The notes under the pieces were generated by a model, which was not told the origin of the DNA, ran no database searches, and worked only from the letters and a program-made list of their open reading frames with translations. Positions 52,896 to 61,881 of a stretch of 64,000 bases of DNA are shown here, one piece after another. The position numbers were made by a program, and so were the translations under genes. Each line of letters opens with the position of its first letter. The stretch's first letter is position 1. The stretch is from UBA7887 sp964408735 (GTDB lineage: Bacteria > Pseudomonadota > Alphaproteobacteria > UBA7887). The stretch is from NCBI GenBank assembly GCA_964408735.1, contig CAYPAX010000008.1:1-64000 (forward strand), in the 5' to 3' direction.

Positions 52896-54359
52896 ATGAC
52901 ACTCACCGAAGCCCTTACATTCGACGACGTGCTGATCAAGCCGGCGGCATCCAGCGTATTGCCAGCCAGCGTCGACGTTTCCAGCCGTCTGACGCGGACG
53001 ATCAGCCTTGGCATTCCGCTGGTATCGGCGGCCATGGACACGGTCACCGAAAGTCGTCTGGCCATCGCCATGGCCCAGGCCGGCGGCATCGGCGTGATCC
53101 ACAAGAACATGGACGCCGACGTCCAGGCCGACGAAGTGCGCCGGGTGAAGAAGTTTGAATCCGGCATGGTGGTCAACCCGGTCACCGTGACGCCGGAGAC
53201 CAAGCTCGCCGAAGTGCAGGCGCTGCAGACGCGGCTCAACATTTCCGGCTTTCCGGTGATCGAAGGAAACAACGGCCGCCTGGTCGGCATCGTCACCAAT
53301 CGCGACGTGCGCTTCGCCACCGACCCGAACGTGCCGGTGCGCGAACTGATGACCCACGAGGACCTCATCACCATCGACGAGGGCGCGGGTTTCGAGCAGG
53401 CCAAGCTGCTGCTGCATCAGCACCGCATCGAGAAGCTGCTGGTGACCAATGCGGCCGGGAACTGCGTCGGCCTGATCACGGTCACCGACATCGAGAAGGC
53501 GCAGAAGTTTCCCAACGCCAACAAGGACGAGAAGGGGCGCTTGCGGGTGGCGGCGGCGGTCGGTGTCGGCGAGGCCGATCTCGAGCGTGCCGCGGCGCTG
53601 GTGGAAGCGGATGTGGACGTGCTCATCGTCGATACCGCGCATGGCCACTCCGCCGGCGTGCTGGAGACCGTGGCCAAGGCCAAGGATCTCTCCAACTATA
53701 CCCAGGTGATCGGCGGCAATGTGGCCACGGCCGACGGCGCCAGGGCGCTGGTCGATGCGGGTGCCGACGCCATCAAGGTCGGTATCGGACCGGGCTCGAT
53801 CTGCACCACGCGTGTGGTCGCGGGCGTCGGCGTGCCCCAGTTCACGGCCGTGCGCGAGACGGCGGAGGTCGGCCTTGCGGCCGGCGTGCCGGTGATCGCC
53901 GATGGCGGCATTCGCTTCTCCGGCGATCTCGCCAAGGCGCTCGCTGCCGGGGCCGAATGCGCCATGATCGGCTCGCTGCTCGCCGGCACGGAAGAGAGCC
54001 CGGGCGAGGTCTATCTCTACCAGGGCCGCAGCTACAAGGCCTATCGCGGCATGGGCTCGATGGGCGCCATGGCGCGCGGCTCGGCGGACCGCTATTTCCA
54101 GGCCGAGGTCGAGGATGCCCTCAAGCTCGTGCCCGAAGGCGTGGAAGGCCGCGTGCCCTTCAAGGGCCCGGTCTCGAACGTCCTGCATCAGCTCGTCGGC
54201 GGCCTGCGCTCGGCCATGGGCTATACGGGCAGCGCCGATATCGCCGCCCTTCGCGAAGGCGCGGAGTTCCTGCGCGTCACCGGCTCAGGCATCCGCGAGG
54301 GCCACGTCCACGACGTCACCGTGACCCGTGAGGCGCCGAACTACATTCCCGGCAATTAG
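52896..54359 (+). CDS. guaB: IMP dehydrogenase GuaB
   Basis: Oxidises IMP to XMP with NAD+, the first committed step of GMP synthesis. At 487 residues it is full length: a TIM barrel interrupted by two CBS domains (about 95-210). The catalytic loop GIGPGSICTTR contains the active cysteine; DGGIRFSGDLAKALAAGA and MGSMGAM, which bind phosphate, are intact, as is the flap near RGSADRYFQ. AGGAGG precedes the ATG. No guaA follows. The upstream region holds a promoter and two CRP-like sites, which would be an unusual input for a purine gene. Confidence 0.97.
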   Translation: MTLTEALTFDDVLIKPAASSVLPASVDVSSRLTRTISLGIPLVSAAMDTVTESRLAIAMAQAGGIGVIHKNMDADVQADEVRRVKKFESGMVVNPVTVTPETKLAEVQALQTRLNISGFPVIEGNNGRLVGIVTNRDVRFATDPNVPVRELMTHEDLITIDEGAGFEQAKLLLHQHRIEKLLVTNAAGNCVGLITVTDIEKAQKFPNANKDEKGRLRVAAAVGVGEADLERAAALVEADVDVLIVDTAHGHSAGVLETVAKAKDLSNYTQVIGGNVATADGARALVDAGADAIKVGIGPGSICTTRVVAGVGVPQFTAVRETAEVGLAAGVPVIADGGIRFSGDLAKALAAGAECAMIGSLLAGTEESPGEVYLYQGRSYKAYRGMGSMGAMARGSADRYFQAEVEDALKLVPEGVEGRVPFKGPVSNVLHQLVGGLRSAMGYTGSADIAALREGAEFLRVTGSGIREGHVHDVTVTREAPNYIPGN

Positions 54360-54385
54360 AGCATGCCTCGGCGGGAGGACGCCGA

Positions 54386-54697
54386 ATGCCGAAAGCTCCG
54401 TGGCAAACATGTGAAATCTGTCGCGATCTTCCCGCGAGCAGCAAGGCGGACGCCATGCAAGGCGAGAGCCTGCCGCCTGCGGTGGACAGGCTAGACCGCT
54501 GCAACAGCGTCCTGCGCTGTCCGCAATGTCATAGTTATTATTATTATGATGACGGCAACGACCCGCATCACTTCATGCCGGATCCCGAAAGGCTCGAGCG
54601 GATAGAGACCGACGTCGCGCGTCGATACCTTGCCAACTACATATCGGACACGGCGAAGCGCTGGCTGCGGGATTTGGATACGGGTGCGTGTAAGTAG
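54386..54697 (+). CDS. Hypothetical zinc-ribbon-like protein
   Basis: A 103-residue protein with two Cys pairs, CEIC (residues 9-12) and CPQC (about 45-48), likely holding one zinc. CPQCHSYYYYDDGNDP is striking for four tyrosines in a row. The C-terminal third is helical (RIETDVARRYLANYISDTAK). GGAGG lies 6 bases upstream of the ATG. It follows guaB by 26 bases and may be cotranscribed. Family not recognised. Confidence 0.65.
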   Translation: MPKAPWQTCEICRDLPASSKADAMQGESLPPAVDRLDRCNSVLRCPQCHSYYYYDDGNDPHHFMPDPERLERIETDVARRYLANYISDTAKRWLRDLDTGACK

Positions 54698-54791
54698 CCC
54701 CGATATGTTCTAGACTGACGGCAGGCGCCGGGTCGCCATAGCTCCCGGAGCAACCGACATTCCGGAGGGCGCGCCTTGCGCCATTGCCATC

Positions 54792-55757
54792 ATGTCAGAC
54801 GAAATCATTTCCGCTCAGACCAAGCAGATTTGCATCGTGCTGGTCGCCATGTTCGCGATAGCGCTTCTCTACGACCGCATTCCCGTGCATCCCAGCTTCA
54901 GCTTCTATTGGGCGGTCTTTCTGCCCGTGATCGCGACCGTCTGCGCCGTCACCATCGAGATTCTGACGATCGGCATTGAGAAGAGCTCGGTCCGACAGCT
55001 CATCATCGCGCAAGACGACCAGTCCACAGGCTACGACACCTTTTTCTATCTCGTGCATCTGCTGGGAATCTGGGCCTGGCTGCCGCTGGTCGTGAGCCTG
55101 GGGCTGATCACCTACGCCGCGGATTTCCACGACTCCATGGTCGCCTACGGGGAGGCCAAGGGCTTTGGCCTGGCAACGGGAATATTGCCCGTCGATGTTC
55201 TGGTGTTCGCGGTGCTGTGGACGTTCTTTGACTACTGGAACCACCGCATCGTGCATATGCAGCCGCTCTGGTACTTTCATCGCATGCACCACTCGGCCAC
55301 GAACCTGACTCTGTTCACGGCCACGCGAAACAACCCCATCGCCTATGTGGTGGAGCCTTTCATTCGCGTTTGGCCGTTTGTGCTGTTCATGCCGGATGTG
55401 ATTACGCTGACCTGTTTCATAGCGCTCAACCACACCTACCAACTCCTGGTTCACTCGCGCATACAGACCGACTGGGGTTGGTTCGGGCGCTGGGTGATGG
55501 TGTCTCCGGCGGCGCATCGCGTCCATCACAGCTGCAATCCGGAGCATTACGGCAAGAACCTGGCCATGGCGACGTTGTGGGACAAGATATTCGGCACCTG
55601 GATCGGCGCCGATCACGGTGAGATCGAGCTCGGCGTGAAGGAAAGCAAACACAATTCCGGGAATCTGATCCGCGATATCTATATCGATATCTGGATGTTC
55701 TTTCGCGAATCCGTTGGCATGCTACGCGGCCTGGTCACCAGCAACCCGACGCGCTGA
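54792..55757 (+). CDS. Sterol desaturase / fatty acid hydroxylase family protein
   Basis: A 321-residue integral membrane di-iron enzyme. Histidine clusters occur in the right order: NHRIVHMQPLWYFHRMHHSA gives the first two boxes, and LVHSR then AAHRVHHSC the last. About five hydrophobic segments surround them (for example, CIVLVAMFAIALLY near the start). Members hydroxylate or desaturate sterols, fatty acids, carotenoids or alkyl ethers with O2. The substrate cannot be read. It is a single gene, convergent with the PlsC-like gene. Confidence 0.9.
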   Translation: MSDEIISAQTKQICIVLVAMFAIALLYDRIPVHPSFSFYWAVFLPVIATVCAVTIEILTIGIEKSSVRQLIIAQDDQSTGYDTFFYLVHLLGIWAWLPLVVSLGLITYAADFHDSMVAYGEAKGFGLATGILPVDVLVFAVLWTFFDYWNHRIVHMQPLWYFHRMHHSATNLTLFTATRNNPIAYVVEPFIRVWPFVLFMPDVITLTCFIALNHTYQLLVHSRIQTDWGWFGRWVMVSPAAHRVHHSCNPEHYGKNLAMATLWDKIFGTWIGADHGEIELGVKESKHNSGNLIRDIYIDIWMFFRESVGMLRGLVTSNPTR

Positions 55758-55792
55758 CGCACTCGCGAGCACCCCTTGTATGCCGGCTCTCC

Positions 55793-57670
55793 TTACGCCG
55801 GGCGCTTCAGGATGTCCCTGCGGCAGGCCGCGACGACATCCCGCAAAGACCGGCGTAGGCGTTGCCGGTCGTCTGCCGGCATGCGTGTCAGGCTCAGATA
55901 GCTCCGTGCTCGTCGCCACGATGCTCGGGCCCGGTCGGCATAATGCAGCGAGACGCGGGCGAAATAGGGCAGGGTGGCGAGGTAGAGGGCAGCGCCGAGT
56001 GGTGAGACGAGGGCGGCGATGAGCACTGTCTGGGCGAGGGCGAAGAGCGGCAGCACGATTAGCGCCGGAATCACGAAATGGGTCGCCCATTGGTCCTCGA
56101 GGCGTGGCGCGCGGCGGGTCTCATAGCAGAGCGCCAGCAAAGAGGGCAGAGAGTTGATTGCGCCCCACAGCGCCGGGGCTAAGCCGACCACGAGCAGTTC
56201 GATCTCGCGCAGGGCAAAGAGCAGCGCCCGCCAGCGCGACAGCGGCACCAGCAGGTCTTCGGTGGCGATGCCGTGGCGGCGGGTCTCGCGGCGAAGGGCC
56301 ATGGCGTCTGCGAGGACAGGGCCTGCATCTGCCTGGCTCAGCCGGCGACGCCAGTGCCAGGCGCGCAGCAGGCGGGATTCGGGGTGGCCGAGGGGCTGCG
56401 GCGGCCGGTTGCCGCGGGCTGCCAGATCGGCGAGGTAGGGCAGGCGCTTGGCGTCGCGAGCCCGCCCATATTGCGGTACCAGGGTGGCGATGGCTTTGAA
56501 GAAGGTCTCGCCGAGCGCCTTCGGGGTCGCGTCAGCCCCTTGGTCTGCCAACCATTGGCGCAAGCTGATCGGGGCGCCAAACTCGACCAGGGCGGTCGAG
56601 CGCAGGCGCGATTTGTCGTCATAGAGCAGGCCCGCAGGGATGATCGTGAGATCGGGCAGATCTTCCGCGGCCGCGCGCTCGCCATAGGCCAGCGCGATGC
56701 GCGCGGCGCCCGAGCGGAACTTGCGCATGGCCGGGTCGGAGTTGCTTTGGCCCTCCGGAAACAGGCAGAGCACGCCGCCGTCTGCCAGACGGTCGATGGC
56801 GCCGGTCAGCGCGGTCTTGTTGGCGCTCATGTCCGCCCCCTTATCCTGGGCGCGGTGCAGCTGGATGATGCCGAGGGCTTCCAGCAGCACCCGGTTGAGC
56901 GGTTTCTGCGTCAGGCTGGCGCGCGCGGTCAGCGTCACCTGGCGAGGCAGGCAGGCCGCGACCATGCCGCCGTCGATGAAGGCGTTGGCGTGATTGGCGA
57001 CGATCAGCACCGGCCCGTCTGCGGGAACGTTGGCGAGCCCCGCGGCCTCGACCCGGCGATAATAGATGCCCATGAGCAGGCGGTAGAAATGGGCGACGGC
57101 GTTCTGGATGGGGCCGCTGCCACCGCGCAGCTTTGGCCGCCCGCCTCGCCCCGTCAGGGTGCGCGCTGCAAGTCCGATGGCCGTGCCGAGAGCGACGCTA
57201 ACAGGCGCCGGCCCCCAGGCCGCCAGCACCGCCACAGGCACCAGCACCAGCCCGCGGGTACGGTGAAAGCGCAGATCGAACAGGCAGAGATAGAGCGCCA
57301 GCGCAACCGGCAGGCTCGGCGGCGCCAGCAGGGCGAGTGCTAGGACCAGCGCCAGGCCGTCGACGAATCGGCGCTTCTCGCCCGGCGGGCGCGCCAGCAG
57401 GCCGAGCACGATGGTGAGGCAGAGATAGGCAAGGAGCGCCGACAGCCCTGCGCCATGGTGCAGCGTGAGCATGACGGCGAGCACGGCAAAGCCGCGGCCG
57501 AAATGGCGCCACAAGCGGCTTCGGCGCTGGCTCAGCAGCAGCGCGTAGGCGACCGTGAGCGACAGCGCCACAAGGGGAGCGCCGATCGCCACTGCCAATA
57601 CCGGCGCGGCAAGCGTCAGGGCATCGGCCAAAGTGATGCCAGGCAGCCGAAATCGGTGTATGAGCCTCAC
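55793..57670 (-). CDS. PlsC-like acyltransferase with flanking membrane domains
   Basis: A 625-residue protein with several N-terminal membrane helices (about 10-185), a PlsC acyltransferase domain (about 200-400) and further membrane helices near the C-terminus. The catalytic H-x4-D is in NHANAFIDGG and the phosphate-binding EGxS is in FPEGQSNSDP; IIPAGLLYDDKS is the fourth block. It is much larger than a normal 1-acylglycerol-3-phosphate acyltransferase, as in the GPAT-like family of some proteobacteria. The start is GTG (MRLIHRFRLPG). It diverges from the RsmB-like gene by 63 bases. Confidence 0.82.
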   Translation of the reverse strand: MRLIHRFRLPGITLADALTLAAPVLAVAIGAPLVALSLTVAYALLLSQRRSRLWRHFGRGFAVLAVMLTLHHGAGLSALLAYLCLTIVLGLLARPPGEKRRFVDGLALVLALALLAPPSLPVALALYLCLFDLRFHRTRGLVLVPVAVLAAWGPAPVSVALGTAIGLAARTLTGRGGRPKLRGGSGPIQNAVAHFYRLLMGIYYRRVEAAGLANVPADGPVLIVANHANAFIDGGMVAACLPRQVTLTARASLTQKPLNRVLLEALGIIQLHRAQDKGADMSANKTALTGAIDRLADGGVLCLFPEGQSNSDPAMRKFRSGAARIALAYGERAAAEDLPDLTIIPAGLLYDDKSRLRSTALVEFGAPISLRQWLADQGADATPKALGETFFKAIATLVPQYGRARDAKRLPYLADLAARGNRPPQPLGHPESRLLRAWHWRRRLSQADAGPVLADAMALRRETRRHGIATEDLLVPLSRWRALLFALREIELLVVGLAPALWGAINSLPSLLALCYETRRAPRLEDQWATHFVIPALIVLPLFALAQTVLIAALVSPLGAALYLATLPYFARVSLHYADRARASWRRARSYLSLTRMPADDRQRLRRSLRDVVAACRRDILKRPA

Positions 57671-57733
57671 CTCGTCAGAGTTTCAGACGGGAAGGATAAT
57701 GGATTTCGTGCAACCCCGGATCAAGGCGGGCTG

Positions 57734-58987
57734 ATGACACCGGCCGCGCGCACCCAGGCAGCCATCGAGCTGCTGTCGCAGATCGAGGCCGAGGGCCTGC
57801 CGGCGGACGCGGCCGTCAGGGCGTATACACGCCAACGCCGCTACATGGGCTCGAAGGATCGCCGCGCCGTCGCCGATCTCGTCTTTGCGACCATTCGCGC
57901 CCGCCTGGCGCTCGACTGGCGCATCGCACAGGCCGGCGGCTCGCCAAGCCCCCGCCTGCGCGTGCTTGCCGGGTTGGCGCGGGACGACGTCGAGCACATG
58001 GCAAGCCTTTGCGATGGCAGCACCTACGGTCCGTCAGAGCTTGGCGAAGACGAGCGCAGCCTGCTCAGCGCTGTAGCGGCTGACGATGCAGAGCCGCCCG
58101 CCAACGTCCCCGCCTGGCTGGAGCCCGAGATGCGCCGGCGTTTCGGTGCGGCGATGGAGGAGGAGCTTGCCGCGCTCGACAGCGAGGCGGCGCTAGACCT
58201 GCGCGTCGCGGCGGGGCACGACCGTGACGCCATCATGGCGCAGCTGACCTCGCTGGGCATGGCGGCCGAGGCGACGCCGCTGTCGCCCCATGGCATTCGC
58301 GTGAGGGGCCGCCCGCGCATCGACGGCCTGCCGGCCTGGCGCGATGGCGCGATCGAGATCCAGGACGAGGGCGCGCAGCTCGTGGCGCTGCTCTGCGAGG
58401 CGGCGCAGGCGCGCTGCATTGTCGATTACTGCGCCGGCGCGGGCGGCAAGACCCTGGCGCTTGCGGCCCTGGCGCCCGAGGCGCGCCTGATCGCCTGCGA
58501 CAGTGATGCCAAGCGACTGGGCCGGCTTGCCCCACGGCTTGCACGTGCCGGTATCGCCGGCGTCGAAAGCCATGTCATAGGCAGTGACGATCCGCTGACG
58601 GAAGGCCTCGCCGAGCGCGTGCTGGTGGATGTGCCGTGCAGCGGCACCGGTGCCTGGCGGCGCAATCCGGATGATCGTCATCGGCTGACAGCCGATGCGC
58701 TGGCTGCCTATACCGCGCGCCAGGACGAGATCCTGGCCGCCGCAGCGCCGTTGGTCGCACCCGGCGGGCGGCTGATCTACGCCACCTGCTCGCTGTTGCC
58801 GCGCGAGAACGAGGATCGGGTCGACGGGTTCCTTGCCGCACGAAGCGATTTTCAGCGTCTCGAAGTGCGCGAAATCTGGCGGCGGGCACTTGCCGCGCCA
58901 CCGCCGGGCGAACGCCCGGACCTGCTGCTCACGCCCCACCGCCACGGCACAGACGGCTTCTACGTCGCCGTCCTGCGGCGCGCCTGA
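57734..58987 (+). CDS. RsmB-like RNA (cytosine-C5)-methyltransferase
   Basis: A 417-residue SAM enzyme of the RsmB/NOP2 family. The N-terminal NusB-like helical part (about 1-130) is followed by the catalytic domain. The two catalytic cysteines are in VDVPCSGTGAWRRNPD and IYATCSLLPRENEDRV, and SAM motif I is VVDYCAGAGGKTLALA. RsmB methylates C967 of 16S rRNA; alphaproteobacteria have several paralogues, so the target may be another rRNA or tRNA site. The ATG at 57734 is chosen by similarity to the family's N-terminus. No neighbouring fmt or rpe gene supports an operon. Confidence 0.88.
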   Translation: MTPAARTQAAIELLSQIEAEGLPADAAVRAYTRQRRYMGSKDRRAVADLVFATIRARLALDWRIAQAGGSPSPRLRVLAGLARDDVEHMASLCDGSTYGPSELGEDERSLLSAVAADDAEPPANVPAWLEPEMRRRFGAAMEEELAALDSEAALDLRVAAGHDRDAIMAQLTSLGMAAEATPLSPHGIRVRGRPRIDGLPAWRDGAIEIQDEGAQLVALLCEAAQARCIVDYCAGAGGKTLALAALAPEARLIACDSDAKRLGRLAPRLARAGIAGVESHVIGSDDPLTEGLAERVLVDVPCSGTGAWRRNPDDRHRLTADALAAYTARQDEILAAAAPLVAPGGRLIYATCSLLPRENEDRVDGFLAARSDFQRLEVREIWRRALAAPPPGERPDLLLTPHRHGTDGFYVAVLRRA

Positions 58988-59049
58988 CTTCGGCTCGCGC
59001 GCCGCTTGTGGAATCGTGGAAAAAAAGACCTTGGATGGGGAGACTTGAT

Positions 59050-59669
59050 ATGGCTCGGATTGCGAGGAATGCCGCCCATCTGGCTTTGGCCGCATGCCTG
59101 GGGATCAGTAGTGTTGCGTTTGCGGCGGAACGGCGCGAGCGCATAGAGGTTGCGCCGTCGGTCGAGCGCGAGCGGGCAGGACCCGAGATCCAGCGCGTCA
59201 CGCCGCAGGAAGATGACGGCCCGGGCGTTCGGGCCGCACCGGAGGCCATTCGGCCGGAAATCATGCGCGAGCGCGATGTTCCCTCATTAGAAAGCATCAG
59301 TGGCGATTGCGCATTCGGTTTCGAAGGCGAGCCCGATCCCAATGACGGGCACAAATACCTCTGCCGCAGCTGGCAGGTCACCGGCGTATTCGGCTGCAAC
59401 GTGCCGTTTACACGACGATCAACCACTCGCCCACGGTGTCGCAGAACATTGCCGAGTATCGCTGTAAGACGTCGCCGTCGGCCCCGGCGCCGGCCGCGGG
59501 CGTCTGTCGCCTGCCGTTCATCGTGGAGACCTTGAGCGTTACCAGCTCTGTTGCGATCTATCGCTGCAAGAGCTGGAACCCGACATGCACGGGGTCGTTC
59601 AATTACATGCCGCACTCAATGCATTATGATTCGCTGACGGAGCGGTTCGTCTATACCTGCAAGTACTGA
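59050..59669 (+). pseudogene. Exported cysteine-rich protein, frameshifted
   Basis: From the ATG at 59050 (GGGGAG upstream) a signal peptide is read (MARIARNAAHLALAACLGIS, ending AFAAE), then a mature domain to KYLCRSWQVTGVFGCN. About base 59405-59412 the frame turns into a basic, unlike sequence. The -1 frame at that point continues sensibly as TTINHSPTVSQNIAEYRCK and runs to FNYMPH...YTCKY, with matched cysteine spacing (YRCK twice). One missing base explains it. No slippery heptamer is present, so programmed shifting is unlikely. A sequencing error remains possible. The intact form would be about 205 residues, of unknown function. Confidence 0.72.
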
Positions 59670-59672
59670 CGC

Positions 59673-60812
59673 TCAGACGTAACCGGGGCCGTCGATCAGC
59701 GGCAGGTCGGCGAGCACCGCCTCGTCGATCTCGACGCCGAGGCCGGGGCCTTCCGGTGGGCGCACATTGCCGTTCTCGTCGACTTCCGCCTGCCAATTGC
59801 AGAGTTGGTCGCGGAAGGGGTTGTGGGCCGAGAGGTCGGCCTCGAAATAGCCCGCATTGTCGATGCTGCAGAGGTAATGGATGCTGGCCGCGACATTCAG
59901 GCCCGTGGCCGAGGTATGCGGATTGATGCGCAGCTTCCAGGCCGAGGCCAGGGCGGCGATGCGTATGCCCTCGGTGATGCCGCCGGTCTTCGAGAGGTCC
60001 GGCTGCAGGATGGTGATGACGCCGTCCTCGATCACACGGTGGAACTCGAAGCGCGTGTAGTGGTTCTCGCCGGCTGCCAGCGGCGTACGCCCGAAGCCTT
60101 TGGCCTCGGCGTAGCGGCGGTGGTCGTGGGGCGCGAAAGGCTCCTCCAGCCAGCCCACGTTCGCCTCGTCCAGCACCGGCATGACGCGGCGGGCGTCGTC
60201 GAGGGTATAGGCGGTATTGGCGTCGGTCAGGATGTCGATGTCGTCGCCCAGGCGCTCGCGTACCGCGGCGACGCGCGCCATGTCCGCCTGTGCCGTATCG
60301 CCGAGCCTGAGCTTCAGCGCGCGATAGCCGCTTGCGACCACGCCCGCCGCCTCTTCCGCCAACTCAGCCGGCGGCTGATAGCCGAGCGAGATGCCGCCGG
60401 CATAGGCCGGGACCGCTTTCGCCGCGCCGCCGAGCAGCTTGTAGAGCGGCCAGCCCGTGGCCTTGCCGCGAATGTCCCAGAGCGCCAAGTCGACGCCGCT
60501 CAGGGCCAGGCAGGCGGCTGAGCCCATGCCGTGGCTGGCGAGCTGCATGCGATAGACGCGGTCCCAAACGCCGTTCACGTCGCTGGCGTCCATGCCTTGG
60601 ACCAGCGTGTTCAAGGTCGTATTGATGAGCTGGGCAATGGCTCCCGGCGCGCGCCCCGGATGGGCCTCGCCCCAGCCGACGACGCCGTCGTCCGTCTCGA
60701 TACGCACGAGCACGGAATCGCGCTTGATGGCCTGGCCGATGCCGAGCCTGACCTGGTGCTCCGGCGGCACCGGAAAGGAAATAGGGAAGGCTTTGATGGT
60801 GGCGATTTTCAT
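59673..60812 (-). CDS. Mandelate racemase/muconate lactonizing enzyme family protein
   Basis: A 379-residue enolase-superfamily enzyme that abstracts a proton next to a carboxylate. Metal ligands and bases are in ILTDANTAYT, WLEEPFAPH, LAAGENHYTR and LRINPHTSATG; the lysine side of the pocket is in ALKLRLGD. With His in the NPHT segment it resembles the mandelate racemase-type subgroup (sugar acid dehydratases or racemases). It starts at 60812, two bases after the NHL-repeat gene, so the two are one transcript, likely for one carbohydrate-acid or lactone. Confidence 0.92.
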   Translation of the reverse strand: MKIATIKAFPISFPVPPEHQVRLGIGQAIKRDSVLVRIETDDGVVGWGEAHPGRAPGAIAQLINTTLNTLVQGMDASDVNGVWDRVYRMQLASHGMGSAACLALSGVDLALWDIRGKATGWPLYKLLGGAAKAVPAYAGGISLGYQPPAELAEEAAGVVASGYRALKLRLGDTAQADMARVAAVRERLGDDIDILTDANTAYTLDDARRVMPVLDEANVGWLEEPFAPHDHRRYAEAKGFGRTPLAAGENHYTRFEFHRVIEDGVITILQPDLSKTGGITEGIRIAALASAWKLRINPHTSATGLNVAASIHYLCSIDNAGYFEADLSAHNPFRDQLCNWQAEVDENGNVRPPEGPGLGVEIDEAVLADLPLIDGPGYV

Positions 60813-60814
60813 GG

Positions 60815-61813
60815 TCAGCCGGCGCGAATGAATTTCTGGAAGGCGTGGCAGGTGAGCGGCGCGAAGTGGTCGATCGAGCCCGAGGCTTTGACCACCTCGC
60901 CGACATAGAAGTCGCCGCGGGAATCCGCCCAGATGCCGTGCGGCACGATGAAGTTGCCCGGCAGCAGCGAATCGGCGCCGCCGAGCTGGGCCTGGATGTT
61001 GCCGTCGAGGTCGCAGATGGTTACCCGCGCGATCGGCGCGTGCCCCATTGGCGGGTGGTTCATGAGGCAGAATTCGGGCCGGTGGGGGAAGGGGATGTTC
61101 CAGCCGAGCTCGGCGATATAGAGGTTTTCCTGCTCGTCGAGGAAAAGGTCGTCGGGGCGGTTCACCCAGTCCCAGCTGTGCAGATATTCGCCGTCCTTGG
61201 AGAAGAACTGGATGCGCGAATTCTCGCGGTCGGCGACCAGCACCCGGCCCGAGCGGTCGACGACGATGCCGTGGGGCAGGTTGAATTGGCCCGGTCCGTT
61301 GCCAGGGCCGCCCCAGGAGGCGAGCAGCTGGCCGTCGGCACTGAAGCGGTGCACCCGGGCATTGCCATAGCCGTCGGCTATGAACAGATCGCCATCCTCC
61401 GCCACGGCGACGTTGGTGACCATGTTGAAGGGGCCACCCGAATATTGCACCGGCGTCTGGCCGAGCACGAAGCCCGTGTCGGCGGGCTGGTCGGCCTCGC
61501 CGAGGGTCATCAGCAGGTCGCCCGAGGTGGTGAACTTGCGCACCGTGTGGTCGAAATTGTCGGCGCACCAGACGTGGTCGTTGCGGTCGATGAAGATGCC
61601 GTGGGCGGAGGAGAAGATACCTTCGCCCCAGGCGTCGAGGAACTTGCCCTCCTTGTCGAACACGATGACCGGGTGGGCGCCGCGGTTGAAGACATAGACC
61701 CGGTCGCGGGAATCGACGGCCACCCCGGCCACTTCGACGAACGACCAGCCTTCGGGCAGTTGCTCCCAGCCTTCCAGCACCTGATAGTCGAGATTGTATG
61801 CGTTGGTCGCCAT
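60815..61813 (-). CDS. NHL-repeat beta-propeller protein (amidating lyase-like)
   Basis: A 332-residue six-bladed propeller. Repeats follow the NHL pattern, for example DRVYVFNRGAHPVIVFDKEG, DGDLFIADGYGNARVHRFSA and SGRVLVADRENSRIQFFSKD. Relatives include the peptidyl-alpha-hydroxyglycine lyase half of PAM and various lactonases. No signal peptide is visible (MATNAYNLDYQVLEGW), so it is cytosolic. Being coupled to an enolase-superfamily gene, it may be a lactonase acting on the product or substrate of that enzyme. Confidence 0.88.
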   Translation of the reverse strand: MATNAYNLDYQVLEGWEQLPEGWSFVEVAGVAVDSRDRVYVFNRGAHPVIVFDKEGKFLDAWGEGIFSSAHGIFIDRNDHVWCADNFDHTVRKFTTSGDLLMTLGEADQPADTGFVLGQTPVQYSGGPFNMVTNVAVAEDGDLFIADGYGNARVHRFSADGQLLASWGGPGNGPGQFNLPHGIVVDRSGRVLVADRENSRIQFFSKDGEYLHSWDWVNRPDDLFLDEQENLYIAELGWNIPFPHRPEFCLMNHPPMGHAPIARVTICDLDGNIQAQLGGADSLLPGNFIVPHGIWADSRGDFYVGEVVKASGSIDHFAPLTCHAFQKFIRAG

Positions 61814-61881
61814 GGCCCTCTCCCCGAATGCGTCGGCGACAGCCTAGCGCGTGGGCCGGCCGAATGCGATAGTCTGGCCCC

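Noticed and set aside
54360..54385. CGGCG/CGCCG hairpin after guaB as a terminator
   Set aside because: Short stem and no T-run; the next gene follows closely with its own ribosome site inside it.
59400..59415. Programmed -1 frameshift in the exported protein gene
   Set aside because: The break lacks a slippery heptamer or downstream structure; a missing base is simpler.
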